This document shows, in pieces, positions 32,030-44,906 of a stretch of 64,000 nt of DNA (within the stretch, counting starts at the first letter, position 1; each line of letters starts with the position of its first letter). Where the stretch lies: assembly GCA_003255025.1 (NCBI GenBank), contig QANY01013423.1, positions 2,159,779 through 2,223,778 on the forward strand. The letters run 5' to 3'. A program made the position numbers and the translations under genes. The DNA is from Datisca glomerata (Eukaryota > Streptophyta > Magnoliopsida > Cucurbitales > Datiscaceae). A model generated the notes under the pieces. The model made no database searches. It saw only the letters and a list, made by a program, of their open reading frames with translations, and was not told the origin of the DNA.

Positions 32030-35000
32030 ATGTCTGACCTTAGCTCTGCATCTATACAATCCGTAGCTAATACAGTAACCTCCACATCTGAGGTAACCGA
32101 ATTAATTGTATATCAAGATGTAAAAGAAGCCTTAGATAAATGGATTATACCTAAGGTAAAACCTGAAACAATATATAAAATTGGAACCTTTGATTTCACT
32201 AGCCATAAAATCATTAAAACATTTGAATATGCCATTCCATTACAGCATAATGATGATGTTTTATATCTGTTGCATTTGCATGATTTATATCCATTCATGC
32301 AAAAATATAAATATGTGCATATAGGCTTAGTGCAAATTGCATTAAAACCTTTAACTCTGCTAGGACAGAACACCAGCATACAATGCATCTTTAGAGATGG
32401 TAGGTGTCTGAACTAGAAAGCTTCTCTTATGAGAGCCATAGAGACTAGTTTATCTCATGGACCTATTTATTTTAATATTTATCTGAATTTAAGTATTGCT
32501 CTATCTGACAGCAATCTAGCCAAAGTACTTGAACTTAGAGTTCAATTACATGGCTATGATTATCTTCCAGGATCGTCTCCCTTTGCTATCCTCTTTAGGA
32601 TTCATCTTAAGGTTTTGACAACCTTGAATCCTTATGCCAGAAAGCAAAGTGAGCGAGGACATACTGTCCTTATTGATACTAATCTATTTAACAGTCAAGT
32701 GGCTGTTCCTCGCATGATTCTCTGGTCTGATATCACCTTTCCTGACACCTGGCAAATTCCCCAGGCTGTCCCTACCAGACCTGTCATCCGACAATCCCTT
32801 GATGATGTCATCTAAACTCACGGTGGCAATGTCTATCTTCGTTTTCAAAAACCACATCTGCCTCTGACTCGAAGCCCTTCTAGTCTCATCCGCCATAGTA
32901 TACCTCCATATCAGGTGGAGATCCCCGAATCTTCTCGAGCCTCTTTCACTGAACCTCATGGATCAGAGGAATCTGATCATTCTTTTCCCCCGGAGGATCA
33001 GATTAGAGGAATTCACATCACCGAAAATCAGATTCCTCATGGTGTTTATGAATCCACCATAAACAGAAGGCCAATGAGCCCAACCGCAAGTGACATGCAA
33101 TTCAACATTTAGATGGATTTTACACCCAATAGTATGTTAAGACAAAGTCTTCACCAGAATTTTATGCAACCAAAATATAAGGATTTTCGAGATTGGTATT
33201 TCGCCAACCACAACCCTCAATAGCTCTTAGATCTTAAGAGCATGTACTACTTCCAATTAGAACAGGATCAATGCCTTCAATCTTTTCCTGAATGGTATTA
33301 CCAGCTCACTCAAAGAGTCAAAATTAAATATGACCAACAGTTACAAGTTCTCACCAATATATAGAAAATTTGGATAACCACAACTGGTAGAACCTACCAT
33401 GCTATTCATCCACCACCCTTATCCTTAGAACTTGCTCCAGGACAAGGTAACCAAAAACCATTGGTAATTAACCCCTATATTGAGGTGCCGGATAAGACCA
33501 ACCATCAGGATATTGTTAAGGTAAAAGATATTTTACCCTTAACCAAACAGAATAATTACACCAACCTCTTCCTTCAAACTGTAGGAACACAGTTGAGGAA
33601 CATGTTTCTCAAATCCAGGAGATCCAATCTAAAACTCCTCCAACAGAAAAACCCAAACTCACGATTGAACCAGTAACGCTTAAACCTCCTTTAGATGTTC
33701 AGAATTTTAAACTAAAATCTAGTAAGAAGGAGGAGGATTTCATGGAAACCATAATGGATAAGATCAAGAATCTGAAGATCTCTACACCTGATAAGACCTC
33801 CATACCTGAATCATCTTCAGGACAGTTGAACATGATGAATCAGGATGAACCACCTAATCCTAAAGAACCTGAAGAGTATTCCCTTTCTCGAATCTTAGAT
33901 ATTCAAAAGAATTTTGATGATTCCATCAATAAACTCTCTTCTAGCTATTCAAAAAGACCTACTACCCGTATGGCTTTAACTGGACCAAGTAGGTATTATT
34001 ATCCCAGACCTACTCCCCAAGATATTTTATATGAAGAAGACTTTCTTCATTCTCAGAAATCTTACCATGGCAAAACCATCTACGAATGGAATATAGATGG
34101 CAAAACAGAATATCAGGTCTTCGAGACTATTCATCAAATGATCATGTACTCTTCTGTGTGTAAGAAGAATGAGAATACAGATCACCATATCTGCAGGTTC
34201 CTGGTCAATGGTTTCACAGGAACGCTGAAAGGCTGGTAGGACAATTGTCTCACTGAAAGTCAACGCCAAGAAATCTTAAACTCTTTCAAAATAAATATTG
34301 ACCCAATTACTGGTACCCATACCAGAACTGAAGATGCCTGTTATACCCTGGCCCAATCCATTATTCACCATTTCCTTGGCCCAGGAATTGTCAATACTGA
34401 TAGACACCGAGAACTTCTCCAAAACCTGAGATGCCCTTCTCTGACTCACTTCAGATGGTATAAAGATGTCTTTCTTATGAAAGTCATGCAGAGAAGTGAT
34501 GCAAACAATGAACATTGGAAGGCAAAGTTCATTGATGGCCTCCCAAGTCTTTTTGCTGAAAGAGTAAGAAGAAAACTACGTGATAAGCATGATCAAATGG
34601 ATATTCCTTATGATCAATATACTTATGGACATCTCATTGCCCTAGTAATAGAAGAAGGACTAGGATTATGCAATGATATGAAACTACAACATATGATGAA
34701 GAGTCAAAATCTTGACAACAAAAAAGAATTAGGTGAATTTTGTGATCAATTTGCCTATGATACTAAAATCCATTATCCAACCACTTCATCATCCAAGCCT
34801 CCTAGAATTTCCTCAAAGCATCCTAAACCGCATAAGAAATACTTTTCAAAAAAGAAATTCAGACATAAAGAATCCAAATATAGATCTCAACCACACTAGA
34901 AATCTCATAACAGCAAAGCCAAGCCATTTGTTATAAGTGTGGCTTAACTGGACATTTTGCCAACAAATGCTGATCTAAATTCAAAAGAAAACTTCATGAG

Positions 35001-35161
35001 TTAGCTCTCGATGAAGAAACACAACAAAAGATTCTGAACTGCCTCTCTGACGACAGTTCTACTACCAATTCAGATGTTGACGTTGCATATATTTCTGCAT
35101 CTGAATCTGATTCTTCTGTCACATCTGAACACCCTGATCAACCTTGCTGCAGCTCTAAGAT
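32030..35161 (+). pseudogene. Endogenous pararetrovirus A: movement and capsid region
   Basis: Decayed polyprotein of a plant pararetrovirus (Caulimoviridae-like). The first part (32,030-32,815) resembles 30K-type movement proteins, with a core HIGLVQIALKPLT that parallels HFGLVQIGVKPLT in copy B. The following part (33,742-34,899) is capsid-like and ends with a Lys/His/Pro-rich stretch. The zinc knuckle is at 34,929-34,970 and an acidic tail follows. In-frame stops lie at 32,414, 32,813, 33,110 and 34,237; at least two fit G-to-A changes at tryptophan codons. There are frameshifts near 33,700 and 34,910. Protease, reverse transcriptase and RNase H are absent. Not functional. Confidence 0.85.
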
Positions 35162-35197
35162 CTGAACACCCTGATCAACCTTGCTGCAGCTCTAAAA
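35124..35197. repeat. Two-copy 37-bp tandem duplication at the A/B viral junction
   Basis: TCTGAACACCCTGATCAACC and the following CTTGCTGCAGCTCTAA occur at 35,124 and again at 35,161. The duplication lies exactly where capsid-A sequence gives way to the promoter of copy B. Confidence 0.9.
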
Positions 35198-35199
35198 GA

Positions 35200-35632
35200 T
35201 TCTTTGTAATCATTGTACTTTTTACTATTCTTAGTCAAATGTAAAATGTTTTTACTTTTGTAGAATAGAATAGTTCAGGTAAGTGATGGGTTTCCGGTGA
35301 ACTCCACTTTCCTTAACTATAAATAGGTAGCCTCTCCCATTTGTAAATCAGAACTCGTTTTACAACTCTTACTATTTGAGAGCTAAAACCTGTTTTGTGA
35401 AACAAAGCTTTCTTCTTCTACTCCTCTTTTGTAAATATTTTCTTCTTTTTTTCAACGTAAATTAGTGAGCGGGAGCACTAGTTTATTGTTGCAAATAAAC
35501 TCTGTTTGTGTAAGTCTTTAATCTTACACCTCAATACAGTAACAATTTTTACTATTTATGAATACAGTTTTTACTATTTATCTTCTTGCCTCTTAATACC
35601 CCCTCTTAAATATTGTTCAATTCCGCGCCTTT
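35200..35632 (+). promoter_or_regulatory. Pararetrovirus B intergenic region with promoter
   Basis: A non-coding viral region with TATAAATA at 35,318-35,325, followed by a pyrimidine-rich leader and GAGCGGGAGCACTA at 35,467. The same elements in the same order recur at 52,081-52,510 after copy C (TATAAATA at 52,242-52,249), so this is a conserved viral regulatory region. Caulimovirids use such a promoter for one terminally redundant transcript. Confidence 0.78.
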
Positions 35633-35645
35633 TGGTATCAGAGCC
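35633..35645 (+). other. Methionine-tRNA primer site of pararetrovirus B
   Basis: TGGTATCAGAGCC, perfect, about 310 bp after the TATA box and preceding the movement gene of copy B. The matching site in copy C is at 44,894 with one mismatch. Confidence 0.85.
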
Positions 35646-36134
35646 AGACCTGGTGGGGATATTTACTGTTCATTTACTGTTTCTACTTATCTGCTTAATT
35701 AAACTGTTCACCGCCTATTATGGCTGATTATTGATAACATTGTTTACTTATTTGCTTACATGAATAATTGCTTATATATAATCTTACACTCCGCTCAAAT
35801 GGCTGGTTATTCTTACAATTGATTATTTCTCTGTATTATTTGTTTACCTAATCTGTGAATCTGTTTATCAGAGGCTGACGTATCAGCTTCTATTTGGTTA
35901 GCTTCAGGGACCTAGGTAAGACCTCTTAGATACGTAAATCCTGAGGGTATGGTGGTTGTAGAGGTGAAAGGGAGAAGAGTGAAGCCTAATAGGAGGTTGT
36001 AGAAGTCACCACAAGGTTAGTAACAAACAATACAATATGAAATTCTCAATAATAAGAATAATTTAGTTAACTAAGCAATGAGTAGATTATTTAGGAGTAA
36101 TTCTTCTAGTAGTAATAGGTCAACAATAACCTTA

Positions 36135-36957
<823 letters not shown>

Positions 36958-38130
36958 AGATGATCAAGTAGATCATAGGGTATGGAATATACCTAAAATC
37001 TCCAATAAAAATATTTATAAATCAACATGGTCTGTTGCTTCTTTCAAGCCTCAGCATCATGTAAAAATAATTGAAAAAATATATGCTCTTGGAAAAGAGC
37101 ATGAAACATGTCAATCACTTTCCTCTGATGCGATAAAGCATCATATTCAAGAAGGATATAATTTCCTTCATTTTGGTTTAGTCCAGATTGGAGTAAAACC
37201 ACTCACAAGAAGAGGCCTAAATACCTCTGTCTTATTAGCCTTGCGAGATGCAAGATTTACAAATTTTAATGATAGTATATTAGATTTAATTGAATCTTCA
37301 CTTTATAATGGTCCACATTTTGATTATTTTCCTAATCTGTCTAGCAGTTTAGCAGATCCTCATATTTTAAAATCATTAACTTTAAATATTAAAACTAGTG
37401 GTTACCAAGTCCTAGAAGGTACCCAGTCTCTAGCTTTAATTTTTAGAATACATTACAAAGTAACAAAAAAAATATGAACTTCCAAGCCATCAATAGGAGT
37501 CCAAAGAATCAAACCCTATTAATACAATCTAGTCAAAATAATGCAAATATTAGAGTTCCTAAAATAATTAGGTGGATTGAAATTAATCTACTAACAGATT
37601 GGCTTTTAACTAATGAAAGTCAACCAACCTAAATTCAAAGACCAATTGAAGATGTAGATTACATACAGCAGTACATGGATGGTACAGTAAAAATTAACTT
37701 TCAATCATCTTCTAATCCACAAATTAGAGAATATAGTCAGTCTAGTACCCCTAGAAATTCCTTTTCTGAATCATCCGTAGTTAATAATCAAAGTTTTAGG
37801 ATACAACACTTAGAACAAGAATTAAAGAAATTACAAATTAAAAGTTTAAAACTTAAAGGCATAGCCATAAATTCTCAAGTTAGTCAGCCTGTCTTTGATA
37901 ATAAGTCTGAACAATCTGATGAAACTGAAACACCTACTGGATCAAATTTTCAAGGAAGCCTTAATTCTGTCAATCCTCAACTCTTAGTTCTCAATATAGA
38001 AATCTTGAGCCAAGAGTATAATTCAGATTGGGAAGGTCTAGCCCAACACAATAATGACCCAAATAATCTAGATAGACGTAATAGATTTAGAGATTCATAT
38101 AATATGGATCAAAGAAAAGTCATACTTGCT

Positions 38131-39430
38131 GATATATATATTATTAATTTTTTAAATTTAATTATTAAAATTAAATTAATTAATTTTAATTAATCTTTAA
38201 CCTTTTAGAATTAAGTCTGAATTAGTTTTAAATCACTTAGTTGATTATAGGGTATCAACGTTGTGCCACTTTTTAAAATGAAAAAAGTCTCGTCAAAACG
38301 CAACCCAAATCCGAAGCTAGTAAAAGGATCATAAGAATAAAAATGCATTTAGCTACATAATTAATGAACTCTATCAATTAAACTCATAATCGAATTTATT
38401 AATTATTAATTACGATTAACTGCACTATAAAATCGTAATTGAACTCCAAGTATATTTTATATTACTCGATGTAACCATTATTGACATATTATTCATTATG
38501 TAGTGTCATCCCACGATATAGTATCATGTATAATTAGGTTAATTACTATCGACCTAATATTTATACACATCTTAGAATCCTTAGATTCCAAATTCATTCT
38601 ATCGGTTAACTATGATAATTTTCATACTTGACATCTCAAGTAAAATTATCAAATCTATTGTACCACACAAGAGATACTAAGCGCTTAGATTATGTGATCA
38701 TCACATAAATGAATTACCTAAGAGCTACTATGTCAGTTAATTAAAAGTGACTATGGACTCTACTATTGAGAATCTATGGACTCACTATCTAATAACTTAG
38801 TCATCCAACCTATGAAATATGTTTACTCATAGAGATTCATTCTTAATAAATCAAAACAACTAAGCTATTAAATATGAGCTCATAATTCTCTCAAAATTGA
38901 GAGCACTCATAAAATAATAACAATGAGTCATGATTTTCATTTGATAGTATTTTACTGAAAATCAGACTTATTAGTCTTTCAATGAATTTCAAATGCACTA
39001 GTACATTAACTAGGTACTCCACCTAGTAACCAAGGTAAGTCACTCTACATAATAGAGTTAATGTATTATAATATTTTCTTAGTAAAGCGTCAAACTTCAC
39101 TAGACTGTGAAATTAAGTATTTACCAGTCATAAATGATTTTGGTTAAATACATTGTTCCAATAAGCTAAACTTTATAGAATTTATAAATCAAATATTATT
39201 ATGCTTGTATACATTTTATAAGAATGTATTGCACATAATATAAGAATAAACTATTTATTATTAATTAGAATTAAATATCTCAATAGATATAATAGAATTT
39301 CAGTACTTTTAGAGTACAATCCTATCCGTTAGTTTGCTTTTCATTCTATCTTAATTAGTTGACAATGATAAAGAAGCTATGGATAACGATCGAATAGCCC
39401 AAAACTTATCATCGTACATAAGCAACAAAA
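38131..39430. other. AT-rich stretch, possibly a decayed solo LTR
   Basis: No coding sequence. The style (AT-rich, many dispersed short repeats, minus-strand start like ATTGGAACAATGTATTT near 39,163) resembles the solo LTR at 26,972-28,780, but no TG/CA termini or target duplication could be fixed. Confidence 0.3.
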
Positions 39431-40254
39431 TAAAATGGCACACGTTAGTCGAAATTAACTTCACCAAGCAATGAAACAACCAACCAATCATTAGGGCAAA
39501 AATCAAGCTGTATGTAATTAATCGGAACCCAAAGATTGTCAGAGTGATCTAAATTAGAAAAAGGAAAAAAAAAATTCATTAAAAGAAACGAAAATATAAT
39601 TCCACAACAAAGAAAGATAGTAAAAGATTCATTCAGGCAATAACACAAACATGTAAAACTCAATCACACCCTCTCTATAAATTAGCTCTCTAAAACATCA
39701 TCTCAGTCCAAATGTGTTAGTTATAAAATTTGAAAATAAACTCCTCCAAACAAAGGTAATAATCCTCGTGTAGATAAGAGATAAGAGGGCTTTAGACAAA
39801 AGAGATCGAGAAGAGAGGGCAGAGATGAAAGGGTTTCTAATAAAGGAGATCGATAGAGGAGACTGAGAGGGCACCCATTTGTATTCTGCTTCAACTCCCC
39901 GCTCATTTTTTTTGCTATTTTTAACCCTAGTGGCGTCAATTTGTGTCTCTATGTTTCGACGGTTATAATAAATAGTCGCATCAAGTCAAACAATTGTGGT
40001 GGTTGTATCATAATCGTTGTAATAAGTCACTTTAATTAGCGCTATTGTGATGGTTTCATTAAACCGTGTCATAAGTCACTTTTTTATCAATTCAAGTGTC
40101 ACAATAGAACTCTCATGTCACTTTTGAACAATAAATAAATCTATTGTGACAGTTTATGCAACTGTCGTCATAGAATTTTCATATTCACTTTTTAGTGATG
40201 GTTGTACTGACCTTCATTATAAAAACGTCTTAATATAGCAGTTTTCTTGTAGTG
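39431..40254 (-). mobile_element. CACTA element terminus with subterminal repeats
   Basis: The minus strand starts at 40,254 with CACTACAAGAAAACTGCTAT, a clear CACTA (En/Spm-type) terminal inverted repeat. For 300 bp inside it there are repeated motifs around GACGGTTATAA, AAACCGTGTCATAAG and GTGACAGTTTATGCAACTGTC, the expected transposase-binding subterminal array. No transposase is recognised near this end. The other end may be the motif-bearing DNA at 30,690-31,485, with the viral block between them. Confidence 0.75.
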
Positions 40255-41194
40255 ATAATTGAATGAATGTGTTAATGACTTATGATTAATATTTTTTGTT
40301 GTACATAATTATCTATAAAAAATAATAGATGTGTGCTTAAGATTTATGTTTAGTATCAATATAATTTTATGAAAAAATCGTGAAAGTAACTTGAAATTAC
40401 TTAAATGTCACCTTTTCTCAATTTTCTACCTTAACACTAATTTTATTAACGATGTATTAATAAGGTAAAATATTAAATAATGCTAAAATAAAATTCTATA
40501 ATGTTTGAAGAAAATATAATAAATTGTCCTATGAGGTAAAATAAGATTAATGAGTAATATAAATTTTTCTAAACAAATTTGATTCCTGGGCAATTTATCA
40601 AAACAAAACGTGTGTGAATTTAATCATTTTGTGAACAAATCAAACATGATCAAAGGAACTTTCACTTTCACTGATGTCGGTAATTTCTACCTACGTACTC
40701 TCCTCATTAATTATTTTAAAGCATAACTCTAGCTATTTCAGTCCTTAATTCTAACTTTACCCAATGGATCAGCTTTTGTCTTTTAATTTAGAACCTTCCC
40801 CTTTGCAATTTTAGATTGCACAATCTCTCTCCACAGCTCCTAGCAATCTCACTCGTTCAACTTTGCTCTCTCATCCTTCATACTTCATTTATATGAATGT
40901 AATCTATGAATTTTTTGTTAATAATATATATGCATAAACATCATTAAGTAATTGCCGGTGTGTTTGGTGATTTGAAGTTGAAGTTGAAGTCCCTCTCCCT
41001 AGGGTTGAACGTAGCATTAATTTATCCTCTCTTTAGTAAGAGCTTAATGAGTAATGCCTGAGTCGCATCATCAAGGTCTGACCCAAATTGAGCAAAGCCG
41101 GCCACTTGGCGATATTGTGCCAATTCAAGTTTTGAACGCATGATAATCTTTCTAAGTTCAGACCTGTGAACTGTCAGGCATATCCCTTGCTCAT
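40255..41194. other. Gene-free host sequence
   Basis: Flank of the CACTA terminus. Mostly AT-rich. No gene recognised; 40,970-41,170 is more GC-balanced but shows no known domain or RNA. Confidence 0.5.
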
Positions 41195-41590
41195 CTTCCT
41201 ATCGTCCACATATGAGAAAGTTATGTTTATTCTAATATATATTTATCTCTATCTCCTCCCCTCCGTTTAATGTGCTTTGTGCTTTCTTTTTGTCAAATTC
41301 TATTTCATGTGTTTTACTTCCTCAAGGAAAAATAATGGTGGGTACCACCAAAATTTATTCCTATGAAAAAATAGAACTTATTTTTTTCTTCTTCCTTTAG
41401 AAATCATATATATATATATATATATATAAAGTTGGGTATGTACATCTCAAAATACGTCATGTGTCTATACTCAACTTTTGCCAAGTGTCCAAATATGAAA
41501 TATTGACTAATAAATATTGTGTTAGAATATTACTAAACATAAATTTAAGATTTATTTTATTAAATACAAATAAATAAATTGATATATTTG
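41195..41590 (+). repeat. Direct repeat DR1 with uninterrupted TA microsatellite
   Basis: This segment of about 395 bp is repeated as 44,527-44,749 plus 52,511-52,670. Shared blocks include CACATATGAGAAAGTTATG, AATAATGGTGGGTACCACC and TTGCCAAGTGTCC. Here the (TA)n run at 41,406-41,428 passes directly into AAGTTGGGTATG. In the other copy the same point is occupied by pararetrovirus C. Confidence 0.88.
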
Positions 41591-41794
41591 AGCAGTCAAA
41601 ATCTCACATTACACGTGGCAAGATCTAGACTGAAAACTCCATCAAAGATAAGAGGATCATAACCGTAGAAGGGATTAGATGATTTTGATCGATTCGACAG
41701 TTATAAGGAAATACAGTCAACGCAACAGTTAAAAGAAACAAGCAAGACATTGAGCCACACTTCAGAAAATCCCGTTAACATTGTAGTAATCTAA

Positions 41795-41956
41795 ACAATG
41801 GTGGTCATGCCTTTAACAGTAGAGGAATGATGGCCATGCCTCCAACAATAGGGGAATGGTGATCACGCTTCCAACAAGTAGGGGAATGATGACCATGCCT
41901 CCCAAAAGTAGGGGTAAGGTGGCCACGCCTCCCAAAAGTAGGGGGAATGTAGACAT
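41795..41956. repeat. Tandem repeat, about 30-bp unit, five to six copies
   Basis: Units of the form GGAATGATGGCCATGCCTCC plus AACAAGTAGG start near 41,795, 41,824, 41,853, 41,883, 41,913 and 41,944. The open frame across it (41,856-42,080) is a repeat artefact. Confidence 0.85.
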
Positions 41957-42744
41957 GTTGATTTTCTTATATTTTGTAAAAGCCTATAAATACAAGTTCA
42001 ATAAATGGGCATGGGAGGATCCAAGCAAATTTTTACTAAGTGCATTGTATTTTCTCTCATTACTGTTAAAATTCTTCTAACATAGAGGAAAAATCATTTA
42101 CAAGAGACATATGTAACCACTTAGGAGATACACACCTACACGAAATATAAGAGAATATCAAAAGTCTTACTATGGTATTTCTTCTCTTATAGGTTTTTCA
42201 CGTAAATCAATGTATATTTATTCTCTCTTCTCTCTTTAAAATTATTATCTTTATTATTAATTTGTAGAGAGTTTTCATACCCAAAAAATCCTTTTACATT
42301 TTAGTGCTCCATTGAGAGTGAGAGAAAAACTCAAAAAATCCCTCCCAAAATGTCAAAAACCAAATCAAACGCCCATTCAACAATGAAAGTAGAAACGGAA
42401 ATGGCAACGGTTTGGAAGCAGAGATGAAAACGACAAGAAGTACAAAACTAAAAATGAACTGAAAAATGGTAAACTCATTCCTTGCATATTTGATTGGCAT
42501 ATTTCTTTTACATCATTATCATTTTCTAAAAGAAAAGAAAACAGAGAATTTATTTGATTTGTGATAAATAAAGTTTTGGATTCTAAATTCTAATTTAAAT
42601 CATATTTTAAATTTTAAAATATCTTATATAAAAATTGTTATGATAAGATTATTTTAAATTTTAAATCAAATCAAGTTTTGGGTTGAAATTTTGAACTCTT
42701 ATCTCAACCCAAAAAAGAAAAAAAAAAGAGAAATTCTTTCACGG

Positions 42745-43640
42745 TTGATAAACGGAAACGACGTGACTACGGAAATAGAATTGTCTTGACTACGAGAAAG
42801 AAATGTCTTGACTATGAAAACAGAATTATCTTGACAATGAGAAAGAAATGTCTTGACAAAAGAAAAGAAATGTCTTGACAACAGGAACAGAATTGTCTTG
42901 ACAGCGGGAATGGAATTATCTCGATGGCAAACAGAATCATCTTGACAACGGGAAAGAAATGTCTTGACAACGGGAAATAATATCTTGACAACGGGAATGT
43001 AATTGTTTTTATGGCCGGAATGGAATTATCTCGATGGAAAACAGAATCGTCTTGACAACTAGAAAGAAATGTCTAGACAATGGGAAAGAAATGTCTTGAC
43101 AACAAGAAAGGAATTGTCTTGATGGCGGGAACATAATTATCTTGATGGTGGATGAAATTATCTTGCCGACGGGAACGGAAGTGTCTTGATAACGGGAAAT
43201 AAATGTATTGACAATGGAAAAGAAATGTCTTGACAACGGGAATGAAATTGTCTTGACAGCGGGATTGGAATTATCTCGATGGCAAATGGAATCGTCTTGA
43301 CAATAGAAAAGAAATGTCTTGACAATGGGAAAGAAATGTCTTTACAACGGGAACGGAATTGGCTTGACGACGGGAATGAAATTATCTCGATGCAAATGAA
43401 ATCTTCTTGACAACGGGAAAGAAATGTCTTGACAATGGGAAAGGGATTGTCCTGACAGCGGGAACGGAATTATCTTGATGGTGGATGAAATTATCTTGAT
43501 GGCGGGAGCGAAATTGTCTTGACAACGGGAAAGAAATGTCTTGACAACAGAAAAGAAATGTCTTGACAATGGAAAAAAATATCTTGACAATGGAAACGGA
43601 ATTGTCTTGACAACATAAAACGGAAAACGGGTACGACATC
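42745..43640. repeat. 22-bp minisatellite with higher-order periodicity
   Basis: About 40 copies of a 22-bp unit close to GAAATGTCTTGACAACGGGAA plus A. Variants alternate in a regular order. The marker variant TTATCTCGATGG recurs at about 42,919, 43,029, 43,275 and 43,386, i.e. at multiples of about 110 bp (five units). The minus-strand open frames (RHFFSVVKTFLSRCQDN-like) are translations of the repeat, not proteins. Confidence 0.93.
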
Positions 43641-43689
43641 CATTACGGGAATGAAAAATGAAACGGGAACGGAAATAGAAAATGTTGAA

Positions 43690-44500
43690 AGAAAATTAGA
43701 GGATAAATCTCATATCATCAGAAATATATGGAAGTCTACTTTTTGTAGAATTTTACGGAAATCAATTCAGAGCTCTCGATCAAAAGTTATGATAATTTTC
43801 GTTAGTGTTGTTCAGGAAAGTAAACATATTCACACTTTTCACATTTAAATTTTAATCTTTATCAATTTTTTAGATAGTATCATATGATAAATTATATTTT
43901 GTTAGAAAGGTATGGATGTCTACTTTGAAGACTCTTGCAGAACTTGAGTTGGAGCTTCCAAACAAAAGTTATAGTACTTTTCATGAAGGTTGTTAAGGGA
44001 AATAGATTATACAGAATAGTCAAATTCAGAAATTAACTTGTACTAGCTGGAAGTAAATCACAAGACAAATCTTATATCATCGGAAATATATGGAACTCTA
44101 CTTATTAAAAAAATTTATAGAATTTAATTTGGAGCTTTTGATCAAAAGTTACGATAAAAACTATACATATTGCTCAGAAAAATAAGGCAATTCCCGTCTT
44201 TCAATTGAATCTTTAAATTGTTTTGTATTAGATAGTATTATATGAAAAATTATATATTGTTGGAAATATACGGATGTATACTTCGTGAAAACATTTACAG
44301 ATCTCAATTCGGAGCTACCGAGAAAAGGTTATGACAATTTTCATTAAGATCGATCAGAAAAATAGATTATGTAGAACTGTAAACTTCAGAAATTAAACTG
44401 TATTGATTGGGGGCCAACTACATGATGAATTTTATGAAAATCAATTTGAATCTCCCGAAAAAAGTTATGATAATTTTAATTGGTGTTGTTCAGACTACTT
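43690..44500. repeat. Diverged tandem repeats, about 180 bp period
   Basis: Four to five degenerate units share CATCGGAAATATATGGA, AATTTGGAGCT and AAAAGTTATGATAATTTT. The AAAAGTTATGA-type core recurs near 43,782, 43,965, 44,143, 44,325 and 44,460. This looks like an old satellite or the internal repeat region of a non-autonomous element. Confidence 0.65.
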
Positions 44501-44526
44501 ATAAGACAAATATTTGGTGTCACCTC

Positions 44527-44749
44527 TCTCTCTTATCTTCCCATCGTTCACATATGAGAAAGTTATGTTTATTCTAATATATATTTATATCTCCCCCCTC
44601 CCTTTAATGTGCTTTCTTTTTGTCAAATTCTATTACATGTGCTTTACTTCCTCAAGGAAAAATAATGGTGGGTACCACCAAAATTTATTCCAATGAAAAA
44701 TAGAACTTAACTTTTTCCTTATTCCTTTTGAAGTCTTATATATATATAA
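44527..44749 (+). repeat. Direct repeat DR2, left half (split by pararetrovirus C)
   Basis: It matches 41,196-41,428 and ends in a (TA)n run. The sequence continues in register at 52,511 (GTTGGGTATAGGC) after the viral copy. Confidence 0.85.
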
Positions 44750-44893
44750 TATTTAATTGTTATCAATAAATACTGTTTGTATAAATTTTTAATCTTACAC
44801 CTTACTACAGTTTTACTATTTTCTTGTTTAATTCTTCCATCTTAATACTCCATGTTTAATTGCTTTAAATTATACACTAATTATGCATCATTT

Positions 44894-44906
44894 TGGTATG
44901 AGAGCC
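44894..44906 (+). other. Methionine-tRNA primer site of pararetrovirus C
   Basis: TGGTATGAGAGCC has one mismatch to the canonical site and is followed by AAACTTGGTGGGGATATT, matching AGACCTGGTGGGGATATT after the site in copy B (35,646). Confidence 0.82.

Noticed and set aside
32684..32959. 91-codon minus-strand open frame
   Set aside because: Shadow of the pararetrovirus A polyprotein region.
43009..43639. Several overlapping minus-strand frames with a repeating protein motif
   Set aside because: 22-bp tandem repeat read in three frames; the apparent 22-residue protein repeat is arithmetic (3 x 22 bp).
42745..43640. Possible CRISPR-like array
   Set aside because: Repeats are contiguous with no unique spacers, and this is plant nuclear DNA; it is a minisatellite.
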